Positions 26,297 to 35,862 of a stretch of DNA of 64,000 nt are shown here, piece after piece. The first letter of the stretch is position 1, and every line of letters begins with the position of its first letter. The DNA lies in the NCBI GenBank assembly GCA_963727575.1, contig CAVSIA010000006.1, forward strand, positions 1 through 64,000. Reading direction: 5' to 3'. Position numbers and translations under genes: made by a program. The DNA comes from JAHQVI01 sp963727575 (GTDB lineage Bacteria > Pseudomonadota > Alphaproteobacteria > Rhizobiales > Rhodomicrobiaceae). Below the pieces are notes generated by a model. It saw only the letters and a program-made list of their open reading frames with translations. It had not been told where the DNA came from and did no database searches.

Positions 26297-27301
26297 TCAT
26301 TCGGCAGCCTGGGGCAGGGCGTCGACGTCCTCCAGCCGTAATTGCCGCAGCGCGTCGAAGATCACGCCGATCCCGGCGCCCGGCCGAACCGCGCCTTCGG
26401 TCAAATGCCGGCGAAATGCGCGTGCGCCAGGGATGCCTTGCACGATGCCGACCATATGCCGCGTAATGGCCGAGAGCTTCTCTCCGCGTGCAAGCTGCTG
26501 CTCGATATAGGGCACCATCTGCAGCACCGGGTCGGCGGGATGATGGCTGCGGCGTGGGCCGCCGAACAGGCGCTCGTCAACGTCGAGGAGCAGGGCCGGG
26601 TTCTGATAGGCGGCGCGTCCCAGCATGACGCCGTCGACATGCGCCAGATGCGTTTCCGCCTCGGCGAGCGTTTCAATGCCGCCATTGATGACGATGGTGA
26701 GGTCCGGGCGCGCGGCCTTCAGCCGGTAGACGCGGTCATAATCGAGCGGCGGCACGTCGCGGTTCTGCTTCGGGCTGAGGCCATTCAGCCAGGCCTTGCG
26801 CGCGTGGACGACGAACGTGCTGCAGCCGGTCGCGGCAACGGCTTCGACGAACCGCGCCAGGTCCGCCTCGCTGTCCTGGTCGTCGATGCCGATCCGGCAT
26901 TTGACCGTCACCGGCGCCGAAACCGCGCCCGCCATCGCCGCGATGCAGTCGGCGACCAGCCCAGGCTCGGCCATCAGGCACGCGCCGAACCGCCCGGCCT
27001 GCACCCGGTCGGACGGGCAGCCGATATTGAGATTGATCTCGTCATAGCCGAAGGAGGCGCCGATCGCGGCGGCCTCAGCCAGCTCGCGCGGATCGCTGCC
27101 GCCGATCTGAAGGGCAACCGGATGTTCCGCCGGGTCGAAACCGAGCAGCTTCTCCCGCTTGCCATGAATGATCGCCGGCGCCGTCACCATCTCGGTATAG
27201 AGCAGCGCCCGGCGCGAAAGCTGCCGGTGGAAATAGCGGCAATGCCGGTCGGTCCACTCCATCATCGGCGCCACGGAAAATCTATGTCTTTGAAATTGCA
27301 T
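26297..27301 (-). CDS. dusA: tRNA-dihydrouridine synthase A
   Basis: 334 aa from ATG 27301. Dus landmarks: SVAPMMEWTDRHCRYFHR at the start, LLYTEMVTAPAIIHG, QIGGSDPRELAEAA, the active-site region INLNIGCPSDRVQAGRFGACL with catalytic Cys, VTVKCRIGIDDQD, VHARKAWLNGLSPKQNR (a DusA-specific stretch) and VINGGIETLAEAE. The flavoenzyme reduces U20/U20a in the tRNA D-loop. Its 5' end is a well-known integration site for a family of tyrosine integrases, and a decayed integrase lies 138 bases upstream, divergent. The start codon region itself is intact. Confidence 0.93.
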   Translation of the reverse strand: MQFQRHRFSVAPMMEWTDRHCRYFHRQLSRRALLYTEMVTAPAIIHGKREKLLGFDPAEHPVALQIGGSDPRELAEAAAIGASFGYDEINLNIGCPSDRVQAGRFGACLMAEPGLVADCIAAMAGAVSAPVTVKCRIGIDDQDSEADLARFVEAVAATGCSTFVVHARKAWLNGLSPKQNRDVPPLDYDRVYRLKAARPDLTIVINGGIETLAEAETHLAHVDGVMLGRAAYQNPALLLDVDERLFGGPRRSHHPADPVLQMVPYIEQQLARGEKLSAITRHMVGIVQGIPGARAFRRHLTEGAVRPGAGIGVIFDALRQLRLEDVDALPQAAE

Positions 27302-27439
27302 CCGCTTTTTTAGTAAACTCAGAGGGTTAGAACGTGAGCGCACAGACCGCTGTGCACAAATTTTCGCATCATTACGCAGCTTTTCGCAGTGTCCGTGTGC
27401 ATGGTTTGTGCACATACTGTTCGTGCCCGAGACTGTATC

Positions 27440-28086
27440 ATGGCGTCGTTCAACAAGCTGCCTTCCGGACTGTGGCGCGCGCAGGTTCGTCGCCGTGGGC
27501 AGCAGGTTTCCAAATCATTTCGCCTTAAGGCTGAAGCCGAGGCCTGGGCCCGCGAGACCGAGACCGCCGTCATTTCAGGCAAAAGCCCCAAGGCAGCGCG
27601 CACAAGCGAAAAGACAATTTTCGCCACCCTGATCGATCTGCATATCGACGATATGAGGGAAGTTGGCAAGGCTCCGCGGCGGAGCAAGCGTGAATCCCTT
27701 AAGAGTTGAGGCGCGACCTCGGCGATGTGGCACTGAAAAACCTGACGCGCGAACAGTTGATCGGCTTCGGCAAGGCGCGGGCGAGGGAAGGCGCAGGGCC
27801 GGTAACCGTTGGCATGGATATAGGATATATCCGCACGATCCTCGTCCACGCGACCGCCATTCACGGCATCACGACGCCGACGGAGACAGTCATGCTGGCA
27901 CGTGTGGCGGATTACGCCGATCTGTTGCTTACCATGCGCCAGAAAACGACGCTCGCCTTCTGCGATTTCATCAGCCTTGGCGACATATATTTCGGGCATT
28001 TTAAGGTCTGCGGGTCCTTCGCGATGGGTTCGAGTGAACATCGAAGGATCATGGCGCGCAAACGATCTTATCTGATTGATGCATGA
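27440..28086 (+). pseudogene. tyrosine integrase remnant next to dusA
   Basis: The first frame (ATG 27440) gives an integrase N-terminus: MASFNKLPSGLWRAQVRRRG, VSKSFRLKAEAEAWARETE, FATLIDLHIDDMREVGK. It stops at 27709. The core-binding part continues in another frame (LRRDLGDVALKNLTREQLIG, VGMDIGYIRTILVHATAIHG) until about 27905, where integrase resemblance ends. The entire catalytic domain (R..HxxR..Y) is missing. The position just outside the dusA 5' end fits the dusA-specific integrase family. This is the scar of an old insertion of which almost nothing else remains; the neighbouring genes downstream look chromosomal. Confidence 0.7.
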
Positions 28087-28293
28087 TGATATTTCATGAA
28101 GTCGGCGCCGGACGCTCACGGCGGCGAGAGCGCCGAAGGGCGCCGGTTGCTGCGTCCGCGGACGTTGATCGCCCCCCTTCGGTGATGCACACATGCCACA
28201 CGGCGGCGCTGTGATATCTGCAAGACCGCCCAGTTCTTTTTTCATCCGGCCGCTATATGGGGTAGCATCCGGCGGGAACCGCCAAGCGCAGAC

Positions 28294-29934
28294 TTGGCTG
28301 AACACAGAAACAAGACCGGCGCCGTGCATTTTACCGCTTCCGACATCGTCGAATATGCCATCATGGCGATCTACCTCATCGCCACTTTCGGCTTCGCGCT
28401 CTATTTCGGCCGCAAGCAGGGCCGCGACGACACCGCCGACTACTTCCTCGCCGGTCGCGCGCTGCCCTGGTACCTGATCGGCTTTTCCTTCTATGCGTCC
28501 AACATGTCGGGGGCGAGCTTCGTCGGCCTGATCGGGGCGTCCTACAGCCAGGGACTGACGGTCTTTCACTATGAGTGGACCGCGGCGCTGGTGCTCGTCC
28601 TGTTTGCCGGATTCGTGCTGCCGGTGTTCCTGCGCAACCGCCTCGCGACCGTGACCGAATATCTGGAGCTGAGGTTCGATCGCCGGACCCGGCTGGCCTA
28701 TTCGCTGTTCACCCTGGCGACGCTGCTATTTATCGACATGGCCGGCGCGCTCTATGCCGGGGCCATCGTCATGCAGACCGGATTGCCGGTGCTCGACCTG
28801 TGGAGCGCCTGCATCCTGATCTCGCTGTTCGTCGGCGCCTATACGATCTTCGGCGGCTTGCGCGCCGTGGTGATCACCGACGCGCTTCAGGCGGTGGTGC
28901 TCATCGTCGGCGCCGCAGTGGTCGCGATCTACGGCCTTTACGCCGTCGGCGGATGGGGCGCGCTGACCGCGCAGCTCGATGCCCGCAGCCTGACGATGTT
29001 CCGGCCGGCGAGCGACGGCTTCCTGCCATGGCCTGGCATTGGCGGCGTCGTCATCCTCGGGCTCTATTACTGGACCTTCAACCAATATTTCGTTCAGCGG
29101 GCGCTGGCGGCAAGGTCCCTGGAGGACGGACGCAAAGGAGCGCTGTTCGCGGGCCTGCTGAAAGTGCCCAACCTGCTCTTGATGATCGTGCCCGGAATGG
29201 TCGCCGCCGTGCTCTATCCCGCACTCGGCAGTCCGGACAAGGCGTTTCCCACGCTCGCCTTCGAGCTGCTCCCCCTTGGCTTGCGCGGTATCGTGCTTGC
29301 GGCGATGCTCGCGGCGATCATGTCGAGCCTCGACAGCGCACTCAATGCGGGCGCTTCGCTCGTCACCCTCGATCTCGTCAAGCCGGCCTGGCCGAGGCTT
29401 AGCGAAGGCCGCCTTCTCCGCATCGGCCGGATCGTAACCGGCGCTCTCATGGTCACGGCCGCGCTTTACGCGCCGCTGATCGCGTCGTTCGGTTCGCTCT
29501 TCGAGTATTTTCAGTCGACGCTGGCGTATCTGGTGCCGCCGATCGTTGCGATCTATGTGGGCGGGCTGCTCAGTGCCCGGCTCGCACGCAGCAGCGCGTT
29601 CTGGACGCTGGTGATCATCGAGCCGTTGGCGGTCATCGCGTTTCTGACGAAGGAAGTCGCCGGGCTTTGGCCGCGTGTGGGCCTACCCGATATCCATTTC
29701 ACCTATATGGCGATGATCATCTTTGCCGTCACGCTGGTGCTTCTGCATCTGATTACGGCTGCGACCGGATCCAGGACAATGGCCGCCCGGATCGATAGCA
29801 GCGCGATCGCCAAGCTTGACGATGTCCGCCCCGACGATCGCAGCCACGTGGGAACGCTCTCCGATTACCGTCTTTCAGCGACATTGCTGATGGCTGGCAT
29901 CGGTTTGTTGCTGGCGATCCTGGCAAGCGTGTGA
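28294..29934 (+). CDS. sodium/solute symporter (SSS family, SGLT-like)
   Basis: 546 aa with about 14 predicted helices. Family motifs: DDTADYFLAGRALPWYLIGF, FYASNMSGASFVGLIGASY, EYLELRFDRRTRLAYS, TIFGGLRAVVITDALQAVV (~residues 190-208), YYWTFNQYFVQRALAARSL, and LAAIMSSLDSALNAGASLV, which contains the second Na+-site serines. The pattern is closest to sodium/glucose- and sodium/inositol-type transporters, so a sugar or polyol is a fair guess. TTG 28294 is the longest start but has no good ribosome site; GTG 28324 is an alternative. No adjacent catabolic gene names the substrate. Confidence 0.85.
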   Translation: MAEHRNKTGAVHFTASDIVEYAIMAIYLIATFGFALYFGRKQGRDDTADYFLAGRALPWYLIGFSFYASNMSGASFVGLIGASYSQGLTVFHYEWTAALVLVLFAGFVLPVFLRNRLATVTEYLELRFDRRTRLAYSLFTLATLLFIDMAGALYAGAIVMQTGLPVLDLWSACILISLFVGAYTIFGGLRAVVITDALQAVVLIVGAAVVAIYGLYAVGGWGALTAQLDARSLTMFRPASDGFLPWPGIGGVVILGLYYWTFNQYFVQRALAARSLEDGRKGALFAGLLKVPNLLLMIVPGMVAAVLYPALGSPDKAFPTLAFELLPLGLRGIVLAAMLAAIMSSLDSALNAGASLVTLDLVKPAWPRLSEGRLLRIGRIVTGALMVTAALYAPLIASFGSLFEYFQSTLAYLVPPIVAIYVGGLLSARLARSSAFWTLVIIEPLAVIAFLTKEVAGLWPRVGLPDIHFTYMAMIIFAVTLVLLHLITAATGSRTMAARIDSSAIAKLDDVRPDDRSHVGTLSDYRLSATLLMAGIGLLLAILASV

Positions 29935-30004
29935 CAGCGGATCATTCTGCGGGCGGCACCCGATTACAAGTCCCGCCCGATCGAGCCCAAAAGCTCGGCG
30001 ATCC

Positions 30005-30298
30005 TTATGCGGATTTTTTGAAGAGACGGCCGATGACCTGGGAGAAGAACCCCGGACGCTTGGCCTTGACCGCTACAGCCGGCGTTTTTTGCACCGCGGT
30101 TTGCTCGTGCACCGCCGAAGCGGCGGGTACCGGGCGGAGCCGTTCGCTCTGGACCAGGACCGGCCCTGGCGCCATGCGTTTCGCCCGCAGGACGTCGGCT
30201 CGCGCTTCCTTGTCGCGCTCTGCCTGAAGATATGCACGGCGCTTGCCGCGTTCACGCTCTTTACGGCTCCGTCCACCACGATCAAAACTTCTGCCCAT
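30005..30298 (-). CDS. small basic hypothetical protein
   Basis: 97 aa. The first half is strongly basic and helical (GRSFDRGGRSRKERERGKRR, YLQAERDKEARADVLRAKRM), the second half Pro/Val/Ala-rich, ending RPGFFSQVIGRLFKKSA. No signal peptide, no recognised domain. The basic helix could bind RNA or DNA. It stands alone between the symporter and the esterase, on the minus strand. Coding status is supported by protein-like composition and a lack of overlap with other genes, but remains uncertain. Confidence 0.45.
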   Translation of the reverse strand: MGRSFDRGGRSRKERERGKRRAYLQAERDKEARADVLRAKRMAPGPVLVQSERLRPVPAASAVHEQTAVQKTPAVAVKAKRPGFFSQVIGRLFKKSA

Positions 30299-30449
30299 GG
30301 GGTCCACCCGTTTAGTTAGTAACGTTTCCTGACGCTGCCAGATTCGTGGCGTCATTGCAGCGACAAATTAGGGTTTCCAATAGGCTGGTGTCGTGTCGGT
30401 AGCGGAGCCGCGCGATCCGGAGAACAGGACCGGTGCAGTCCACGCCCCG

Positions 30450-31691
30450 TCAGACGGGATCGAGGAAGAAGCGCGCCATCTCCGCGGATGCGTCGGGGCC
30501 GTCCGGATCGGTAAAGGAGCCGGCGCTCCGTCCACCCGACCATGCGTGGCCGGCTCCGTCGATCAGCCAGTATTCGGCGGCGCGCCCGCCCGCCCGCGTT
30601 TCCACGACGCAGCGCGTATAGCTTCGGCCGTCCGGCGTGGTGCCGCGCTCGCTGCGTTGCGCGCTCGAAAGATGGGCGGCTCGGGCGGCGGCGAAGATGC
30701 GGTCGGCATTGGAGGGATGGACGGTCTGGTCCGCGCCGCCGTGGAAGATGATCATGCGGGGCGTGAGATCCGCGGCGGGACGTTCCGTCGGCGCGGGGGG
30801 CATGTCGAGCTGCCCGCGCATCGCCGCCAGCGCGGTCATCACGTCGTTCGCCGATGCGTAGGGCAGGCCGGAGTGAACGCCGACCGCTGCATAGAGGTCA
30901 GGATAGGTCTCGGCCATCACCGCCGCCATCGCGCCGCCGGCCGACAGACCCGCCACGAAAATCCGCTCGCGTTCGAGCCCGAAGCGATCGGCGATGGTCC
31001 GGGTCATCCCGGCAATGATCGCCGGCTCACCATCGCCGCGCCGCTGATCGCCGGGACGGAACCAGTTCCAGCAGGACGAGACGTTCTGCGCGCGGCCTTG
31101 TTCCGGGTAGGCAATCAGCAGGCCGTGTGTTTCGGCGAGCGCATTCATGTTGGTGCCCACAGCGAAATCGTCGGGGTCCTGCGTGCAGCCATGCAGCATC
31201 ACGACGAGCCCGCGCGGCCTGCTCGGCAGGTCCGCCGGAATATAGAGCTTGTAGGCCCGCGTTCCCGCCGCGCAGGTGAAGGAGCGGTCCAGAAACTGTG
31301 CGCCCTCCGGTATGGTTGGCTGGGCGCGCGGCGTCTTGACCGGCATCCGCTCCTTGCCGGGCAGGATGGCGGGCAGACCGGATTCGCGGAGTTTGCGCAG
31401 CGTCTTCACCACTTCGCCCAGCGGCAATCTCAGCCGCATGGCAGCAGGGGACCGAACCGCATCGGGGTGAGCCCGCTCCAGCTCGACCGTCTCCGCATGC
31501 GGATCGATCAGGCGGGGCCTGGCCCTCTGTTGCGCCGGCGGCGGCGTGATGTCCGGGTGCGCCTCACCATCGCCGGCCTGCGGCGTCCGGCCGGCGAGCG
31601 CGGCCTGAATGACGTTCGTTGCTGCCGCGACGTCGTGGGCGCGGACATGCTCCAGCGCGCGGCGCATGGCCGCGGCGAAATCGATGTTCAT
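30450..31691 (-). CDS. PHB-depolymerase-family esterase
   Basis: 413 aa. The C-terminal ~280 residues form the LpqC/PhaZ-like esterase domain: YKLYIPADLPSRPRGLVVML, HGCTQDPDDFAVGTNMN with the oxyanion HGC motif, SSCWNWF, nucleophile elbow FVAGLSAGGAMAAVM, AVGVHSGLPY, IIFHGGADQTVHPSNAD with a candidate Asp, and GAGHAWSGG with catalytic His. The first ~130 residues are a Pro-rich linker without a signal peptide. Family members hydrolyse short polyhydroxyalkanoate chains or feruloyl/acetyl esters; which applies here is open. A CopG-type gene lies 26 bases upstream on the same strand. Confidence 0.83.
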   Translation of the reverse strand: MNIDFAAAMRRALEHVRAHDVAAATNVIQAALAGRTPQAGDGEAHPDITPPPAQQRARPRLIDPHAETVELERAHPDAVRSPAAMRLRLPLGEVVKTLRKLRESGLPAILPGKERMPVKTPRAQPTIPEGAQFLDRSFTCAAGTRAYKLYIPADLPSRPRGLVVMLHGCTQDPDDFAVGTNMNALAETHGLLIAYPEQGRAQNVSSCWNWFRPGDQRRGDGEPAIIAGMTRTIADRFGLERERIFVAGLSAGGAMAAVMAETYPDLYAAVGVHSGLPYASANDVMTALAAMRGQLDMPPAPTERPAADLTPRMIIFHGGADQTVHPSNADRIFAAARAAHLSSAQRSERGTTPDGRSYTRCVVETRAGGRAAEYWLIDGAGHAWSGGRSAGSFTDPDGPDASAEMARFFLDPV

Positions 31692-31717
31692 CTGTCCTGT
31701 CCTTGTTTATGCCGGTG

Positions 31718-32137
31718 CTATCTGATCCGGCCGGCAAGCGCCGCCTTCACCTCGGCGCTCGCTTGCAGCGCACCGAGCACGGTGATCGATCCGATGGTCG
31801 CTGCGGCAAGCTCGGGCGTCACATCGGCCGCGATGCGCGCCAGCCCGACCACCTTGATGTGCAGCGTCTCGCCGGCCTTCCTGACCGTTTCGAGATCCGC
31901 ACGGCTGTAGTCGCGCAGGCCCAATTCGAGCGTATGCCGGTCGATCGATTGCGAAACGGTGTCGGCATGCGTTGCGAGATGGTTCCGGATCGCCGTGCGG
32001 ATGAAGTCGGTGCGGTTCGAATAAAACCCTTCCTGCACGAGCAGATCGACCCGGCCGAGATCGACATAGCCGAGATTGATCGTGATCTTTTCGGACTCGC
32101 CGCCTCTTTCACGCAGCGGGTGAATGACGTTGGTCAT
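31718..32137 (-). CDS. CopG/ribbon-helix-helix family protein
   Basis: 139 aa from ATG 32137. Residues ~18-65 form a ribbon-helix-helix fold: EKITINLGYVDLGRVDLLVQ, EGFYSNRTDFIRTAIRNHL. The rest is helical with a repeated pattern (LETVRKAGETLHIKVVGLARI, TIGSITVLGALQASAEVKAAL). It precedes the esterase gene on the same strand. Three TGGATGG half-sites one turn apart lie immediately upstream, so negative autoregulation is likely. An ATG six codons upstream falls inside the palindrome, so 32137 is preferred. Confidence 0.78.
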   Translation of the reverse strand: MTNVIHPLRERGGESEKITINLGYVDLGRVDLLVQEGFYSNRTDFIRTAIRNHLATHADTVSQSIDRHTLELGLRDYSRADLETVRKAGETLHIKVVGLARIAADVTPELAAATIGSITVLGALQASAEVKAALAGRIR

Positions 32138-32147
32138 CGTGTTTTCT

Positions 32148-32174
32148 CCATCCATGTGGATGGTATTTGGATGG
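32148..32174 (-). promoter_or_regulatory. triple TGGATGG half-site, candidate CopG operator
   Basis: CCATCCA (32148-32154), 2-base gap, TGGATGG (32157-32163), then TGGATGG again at 32168-32174, 11 bases after the second. The first two form a palindrome, the last two a direct repeat on the same helical face. It ends 11 bases before the copG start, where a bound protein would block transcription or ribosome access. Binding by the adjacent CopG protein is inferred. Confidence 0.5.
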
Positions 32175-32250
32175 TTGGAAGCTGGACCGCAAGATGCGTC
32201 GTGAAAAAAATCGTGCGCCCGACAGCGGGATCGTGCCGGCGAGCCGAAAA

Positions 32251-33468
32251 CTATTTCGCTTCCGCCTTGCGGTCGGCGACCTGGACGTCGTCGCCAAGCC
32301 GGTCGCTCGGATAGAGGATTGCCACGTCGTTTTCGCTAAGCCCCTTCGCCACATGCGCCCACTCGAAATTTCGCTCGGCCAGTTCAAGCTGGACCAGCCG
32401 CGCCCGGTCGCCCTGCCGGACGAATGCGGCCCAGCGATCGCCGTGACGAAACAGGGCGCTCATCGGCGCGCGCACGACGTTCGTCGCCTCCTCGACGACG
32501 ATCTTGGCAATCACGCGGTAGTCGTGGCCGAGCCGCTCCCAGCGATCCGGCGGGTCGGTCAGGTCCAGACGCACTTTGACCCGCTGCTCCTCGATACCGA
32601 GCGAGGAGACCTTGGTATAGCCGGCGCGGTCGATACGGCGGACGCGTGCGTTAAGCGGCGGCCCGCCCCAGGCTTCGATGCTGGCGCGCGCGCCGACATG
32701 CACCCGAACGGCGTCGCGGGACAGAAGCTCGACGATGATCTCCAGATCGTGCGCATTGCCGATCTCCAGAAGCGGCGCGCCTGCGGCAACGACCGCCTCG
32801 CTCTCGTTCTGAATGGTCAGAACAACGCCGTCCTCCGGCGCTGGAACGTTGAAACAGCATCGGCCGTTGGCAGACGAATATGTCGTTGGCGGCTCCAGCA
32901 AAGACGCCTTGGCCCGCTCCAGCTCTTTTTCCCGCAAATCGACTTCGGCCCTGGCGCTGTCCTCAGCGGCGATCCTCGCCTCCGCCTCCATGCGGGTCTG
33001 GTCGACCGTGCGTTCGGAAATCGTGGCGCCGAGGCGAAGGTGTTCCATCCGGGACAGTTCCTTGCGCCAGAACTGAGTCTCGCTCGTCGCCCGCTCACGG
33101 TTCGCCTGAGCCAGCTTCAGCGCCGCCTCGGCCGCCTTGACGCTGGCCTCCCCCATCTGCACGCTGCGCGCATCGAGGAAGCTCGGCACCATCGGCACGA
33201 TCGAGGCCACCACGGTCTGGTCCTTGACGACCTTGTCGCCGACCTCGACCGGCGAACGCTGGACCGTGCCCGCGATCGGGGAGGAGATGCGGTAGACCTC
33301 CTTGACCTGCGAGATGCCTTCGTCCTCCACGGTGACGATGACGTCGCCGCGGTCGATGACCGCGGTATCGACGGGCACCGGATCGGGCCAGAACCCGTAG
33401 GCGACGACGACCGCCGCGCCCAGTGCAAGTGCCGCCCACCCCAGGCGCTTGCGCCAAAGCTGTTTCAT
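32251..33468 (-). CDS. HlyD-family periplasmic adaptor of an ABC exporter
   Basis: 405 aa. One N-terminal membrane helix (~8-24, LGWAALALGAAVVVAYGFW), a lipoyl half-motif (EVYRISSPIAGTVQRSPVEVGDKV), a long coiled-coil hairpin (~95-190, rich in Glu/Ala/Arg), the second lipoyl half (CCFNVPAPEDGVVLTIQNESE) and beta-barrel/membrane-proximal domains. ATG 33468 starts two bases after the permease stop, with GGGAG upstream. It belongs to a three-gene ATPase-permease-adaptor operon like DevBCA/MacAB. No outer-membrane TolC gene is adjacent, so a distant one would be shared. Cargo unknown. Confidence 0.87.
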   Translation of the reverse strand: MKQLWRKRLGWAALALGAAVVVAYGFWPDPVPVDTAVIDRGDVIVTVEDEGISQVKEVYRISSPIAGTVQRSPVEVGDKVVKDQTVVASIVPMVPSFLDARSVQMGEASVKAAEAALKLAQANRERATSETQFWRKELSRMEHLRLGATISERTVDQTRMEAEARIAAEDSARAEVDLREKELERAKASLLEPPTTYSSANGRCCFNVPAPEDGVVLTIQNESEAVVAAGAPLLEIGNAHDLEIIVELLSRDAVRVHVGARASIEAWGGPPLNARVRRIDRAGYTKVSSLGIEEQRVKVRLDLTDPPDRWERLGHDYRVIAKIVVEEATNVVRAPMSALFRHGDRWAAFVRQGDRARLVQLELAERNFEWAHVAKGLSENDVAILYPSDRLGDDVQVADRKAEAK

Positions 33469-33470
33469 CT

Positions 33471-35855
33471 TCACTCCCGTGTCTTCAGGACGGCGATCAG
33501 GTCCATGCGCGCGATCCGCCAATGCAGGATCACAGCCGAGGCGACGGTCGAGAGGATCGCGACCACCGCCGATCTTGCGAAAGTATCCCGGTTGACGATC
33601 AGCGGGACGCGGTAGAGGTCCGTCTCCATGCCGCTCGCCACAAGCCCGGCCAGCGCGTAGCCCATGAGCCAGCCGACCGGGATAGCGATCGCAAGCAGCA
33701 CGATGACCTCTCCGAAAAGAATGACCATCACCTCGCGCCGGGTGAAGCCGAGGATGCGCAGACTGGCAAGCTCCCTGCCGCGCTCGGAGAGCTGGATGCG
33801 CACGCTGTTGTAGACCACGCCGAAAGCGATCGTCGCCGACAGGGCGATGTAGACGATGGTCATCCGGCTGATATTCTCGGCGAGCGTTTCGCGGAAGGAC
33901 TTGACCGACTGCCTCAGCAGCGCAATCGAGGCGATGGCCGGCGTCTCCTTGACCGAGGCGTAAAGCTCGGGCAGCGCCTTGTTGTCGACCTTGAGGTTGG
34001 CGCCGGAGATCGCCTGTCCGTCGGCCATCAGATGATTGAGCGCCGCCAGATCGATATGCGCCGACAGACCGAGATAACCCTGCACGATCCCGGTGACGGG
34101 CAGCGTGACGGTTCCGCGCCGGCCGCTCTTGAATTCGACGCGCACCGCCTCGCCGAGCCTCACCGCCAGGATTTCGGCCAGCTTGTCAGAAAGCACGAGC
34201 CCGACATCGGGCAGCGCCATGGGCTGGAGACGCCGGTCGAGGAGCTGAGTAAGCTGCGCCTTCTGCGGCAGGCCGGTGAGGGAGACGCGCTTCTCCCTGA
34301 TGCCGTGGCGCAGGGTCACCGGAACGATCCGATAGACCTCGGACTGGAGGACGCCGGGAAGCCGGGCAACGTCGTAGCGGGCGCGGCCGTTTTTGATCTC
34401 ATTGAAATTCAGCGCGACATCCTGGCGGTTGGTCTGAGTGAAGGTTACGTCGATCATGAAATCGATGGCGTCGAGGCTGAAGAACGAGACGATCAACAAT
34501 GCGACCGAGGCGGCAATGCCGATCATCGTCAGACCGCTGCGGAGCGGAAAGCGGATCAGATGCCGGCCGATCATGAGCGTCGATTGCGGCACGCGGCGCG
34601 TGAGCCCCGCGCGGCTGAGCCAGCTCTTCTTGTAGCGGGTCGGCGCGGGCGGCTGCATGGCGACGGCGGGCGGTAGGGCAACCACGGTCCGCACGGCCTG
34701 GACGGCGCCGAGCAGCGCACCGCCAAGGCTTATGAGGCCGCCGAGCAGGTAATATTTGACCGGCAGGAGAAAGACGAGAAAGGGAAAATGGTAGAAGTCC
34801 GCGTAAAGCCGGGTGAGCCCCCTGCCGAGCCAGGAGCCGGCCACGAAGCCGATCAGAACGCCGATGACCGCGATCAGGCAAACGAATTTGATATAGTAGA
34901 AGCCGACCGCGCGCGATGAATAGCCGAGCGCCTTGAGCAGCCCGATCTGCTCGCGTTCCAGCGTGATCAGCCGTGACAGCGTCATGTTGAGGAGAAAGAC
35001 CGAAACGGCGAGAAAGATCGGCGGGATGATCAGCGCCATCGCGGCAAGCTGCTGAAGCTCGGCGTCGAGAAAGGCGTGGGACTGCTGGTCCTTGCGCAGA
35101 TAGGCGTCCTGGCCGCCGTAAGGTTCGAGAATCCGGTCGAGCCGCGCCATGACGTCTTGCGGCACCGTCCCGTTGAGGAACTTGAGGCTCACATCGTTGA
35201 ATGCGCCGTCGAGGTCGAGCATGGCCGCGGCGGCCCGGTAGCGCATCCAGAGAATGCCGGTCCGCCGGTCGTCGGGGACGATGTCGCCCGGGCCAAGCGT
35301 GTAGATGAACTCCGGGGACAGCACGACGCCGACAATGAGAAGATCGCGCTTGCGCCCGTTGATGATCGCGCTCAGCCGGTCGCCGGGGCGGAATTTGTGA
35401 GCCGTGGCAAAGGCTTCGTTGACCGCGACTTCCTGCGTGGCGAGCGGCTCCGGCAGCCTGCCCTCCCGGAGATAGAGGCGGTTGAGCCGTGGATCATGTG
35501 TGTCGGGGATAGAGATCAGCCTGCCGGTCGCCGGCTCGGTCATCCCCGCAATATCGAGGAGCACGGGAAAGACGACGCGGGTCTCCACGTCGGCGACGCC
35601 GGGGATGTGGGCGATGGCGTCCTGCAGATAGTTGGGCACGCGCTTTGCCGAGGCGAAGACATCGGCGAAACGATAACGCTCGTAATAGGTCCGCCGGGTT
35701 TCTTCCAGCGAGCCGGATGCGCCGAGCGACAGGATGAGCGTCGCCACGCCCGATGCGATGACCAGCGCGATGGCCAGCGCCTGGCCGCGAATGTGCCAGA
35801 GATCGCGAAGCAGCTTGCGGTTCAATATCGAGAGGGTGAGGAATGTCCCGCGCAT
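33471..35855 (-). CDS. FtsX/MacB-type ABC transporter permease
   Basis: 794 aa with two FtsX-like blocks, each with a large periplasmic domain. Helices lie near residues 24-45 (ALAIALVIASGVATLILSLG), ~270-300 (MALIIPPIFLAVSVFLLNMT), ~325-350, ~375-395, ~440-460 (SGLTMIGIAASVALLIVSFF) and three near the C-terminus (LFGEVIVLLAIAIPVGWLMG). Conserved coupling segments LITLEREQIGLLKALGYSSR and LASLRILGFTRREV precede the helices. Such permeases use ATP to drive mechanical transport across the periplasm instead of passing substrate through the membrane. It lies seven bases after the ATPase gene and two before the adaptor. Confidence 0.88.
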   Translation of the reverse strand: MRGTFLTLSILNRKLLRDLWHIRGQALAIALVIASGVATLILSLGASGSLEETRRTYYERYRFADVFASAKRVPNYLQDAIAHIPGVADVETRVVFPVLLDIAGMTEPATGRLISIPDTHDPRLNRLYLREGRLPEPLATQEVAVNEAFATAHKFRPGDRLSAIINGRKRDLLIVGVVLSPEFIYTLGPGDIVPDDRRTGILWMRYRAAAAMLDLDGAFNDVSLKFLNGTVPQDVMARLDRILEPYGGQDAYLRKDQQSHAFLDAELQQLAAMALIIPPIFLAVSVFLLNMTLSRLITLEREQIGLLKALGYSSRAVGFYYIKFVCLIAVIGVLIGFVAGSWLGRGLTRLYADFYHFPFLVFLLPVKYYLLGGLISLGGALLGAVQAVRTVVALPPAVAMQPPAPTRYKKSWLSRAGLTRRVPQSTLMIGRHLIRFPLRSGLTMIGIAASVALLIVSFFSLDAIDFMIDVTFTQTNRQDVALNFNEIKNGRARYDVARLPGVLQSEVYRIVPVTLRHGIREKRVSLTGLPQKAQLTQLLDRRLQPMALPDVGLVLSDKLAEILAVRLGEAVRVEFKSGRRGTVTLPVTGIVQGYLGLSAHIDLAALNHLMADGQAISGANLKVDNKALPELYASVKETPAIASIALLRQSVKSFRETLAENISRMTIVYIALSATIAFGVVYNSVRIQLSERGRELASLRILGFTRREVMVILFGEVIVLLAIAIPVGWLMGYALAGLVASGMETDLYRVPLIVNRDTFARSAVVAILSTVASAVILHWRIARMDLIAVLKTRE

Positions 35856-35862
35856 CGCCGCC

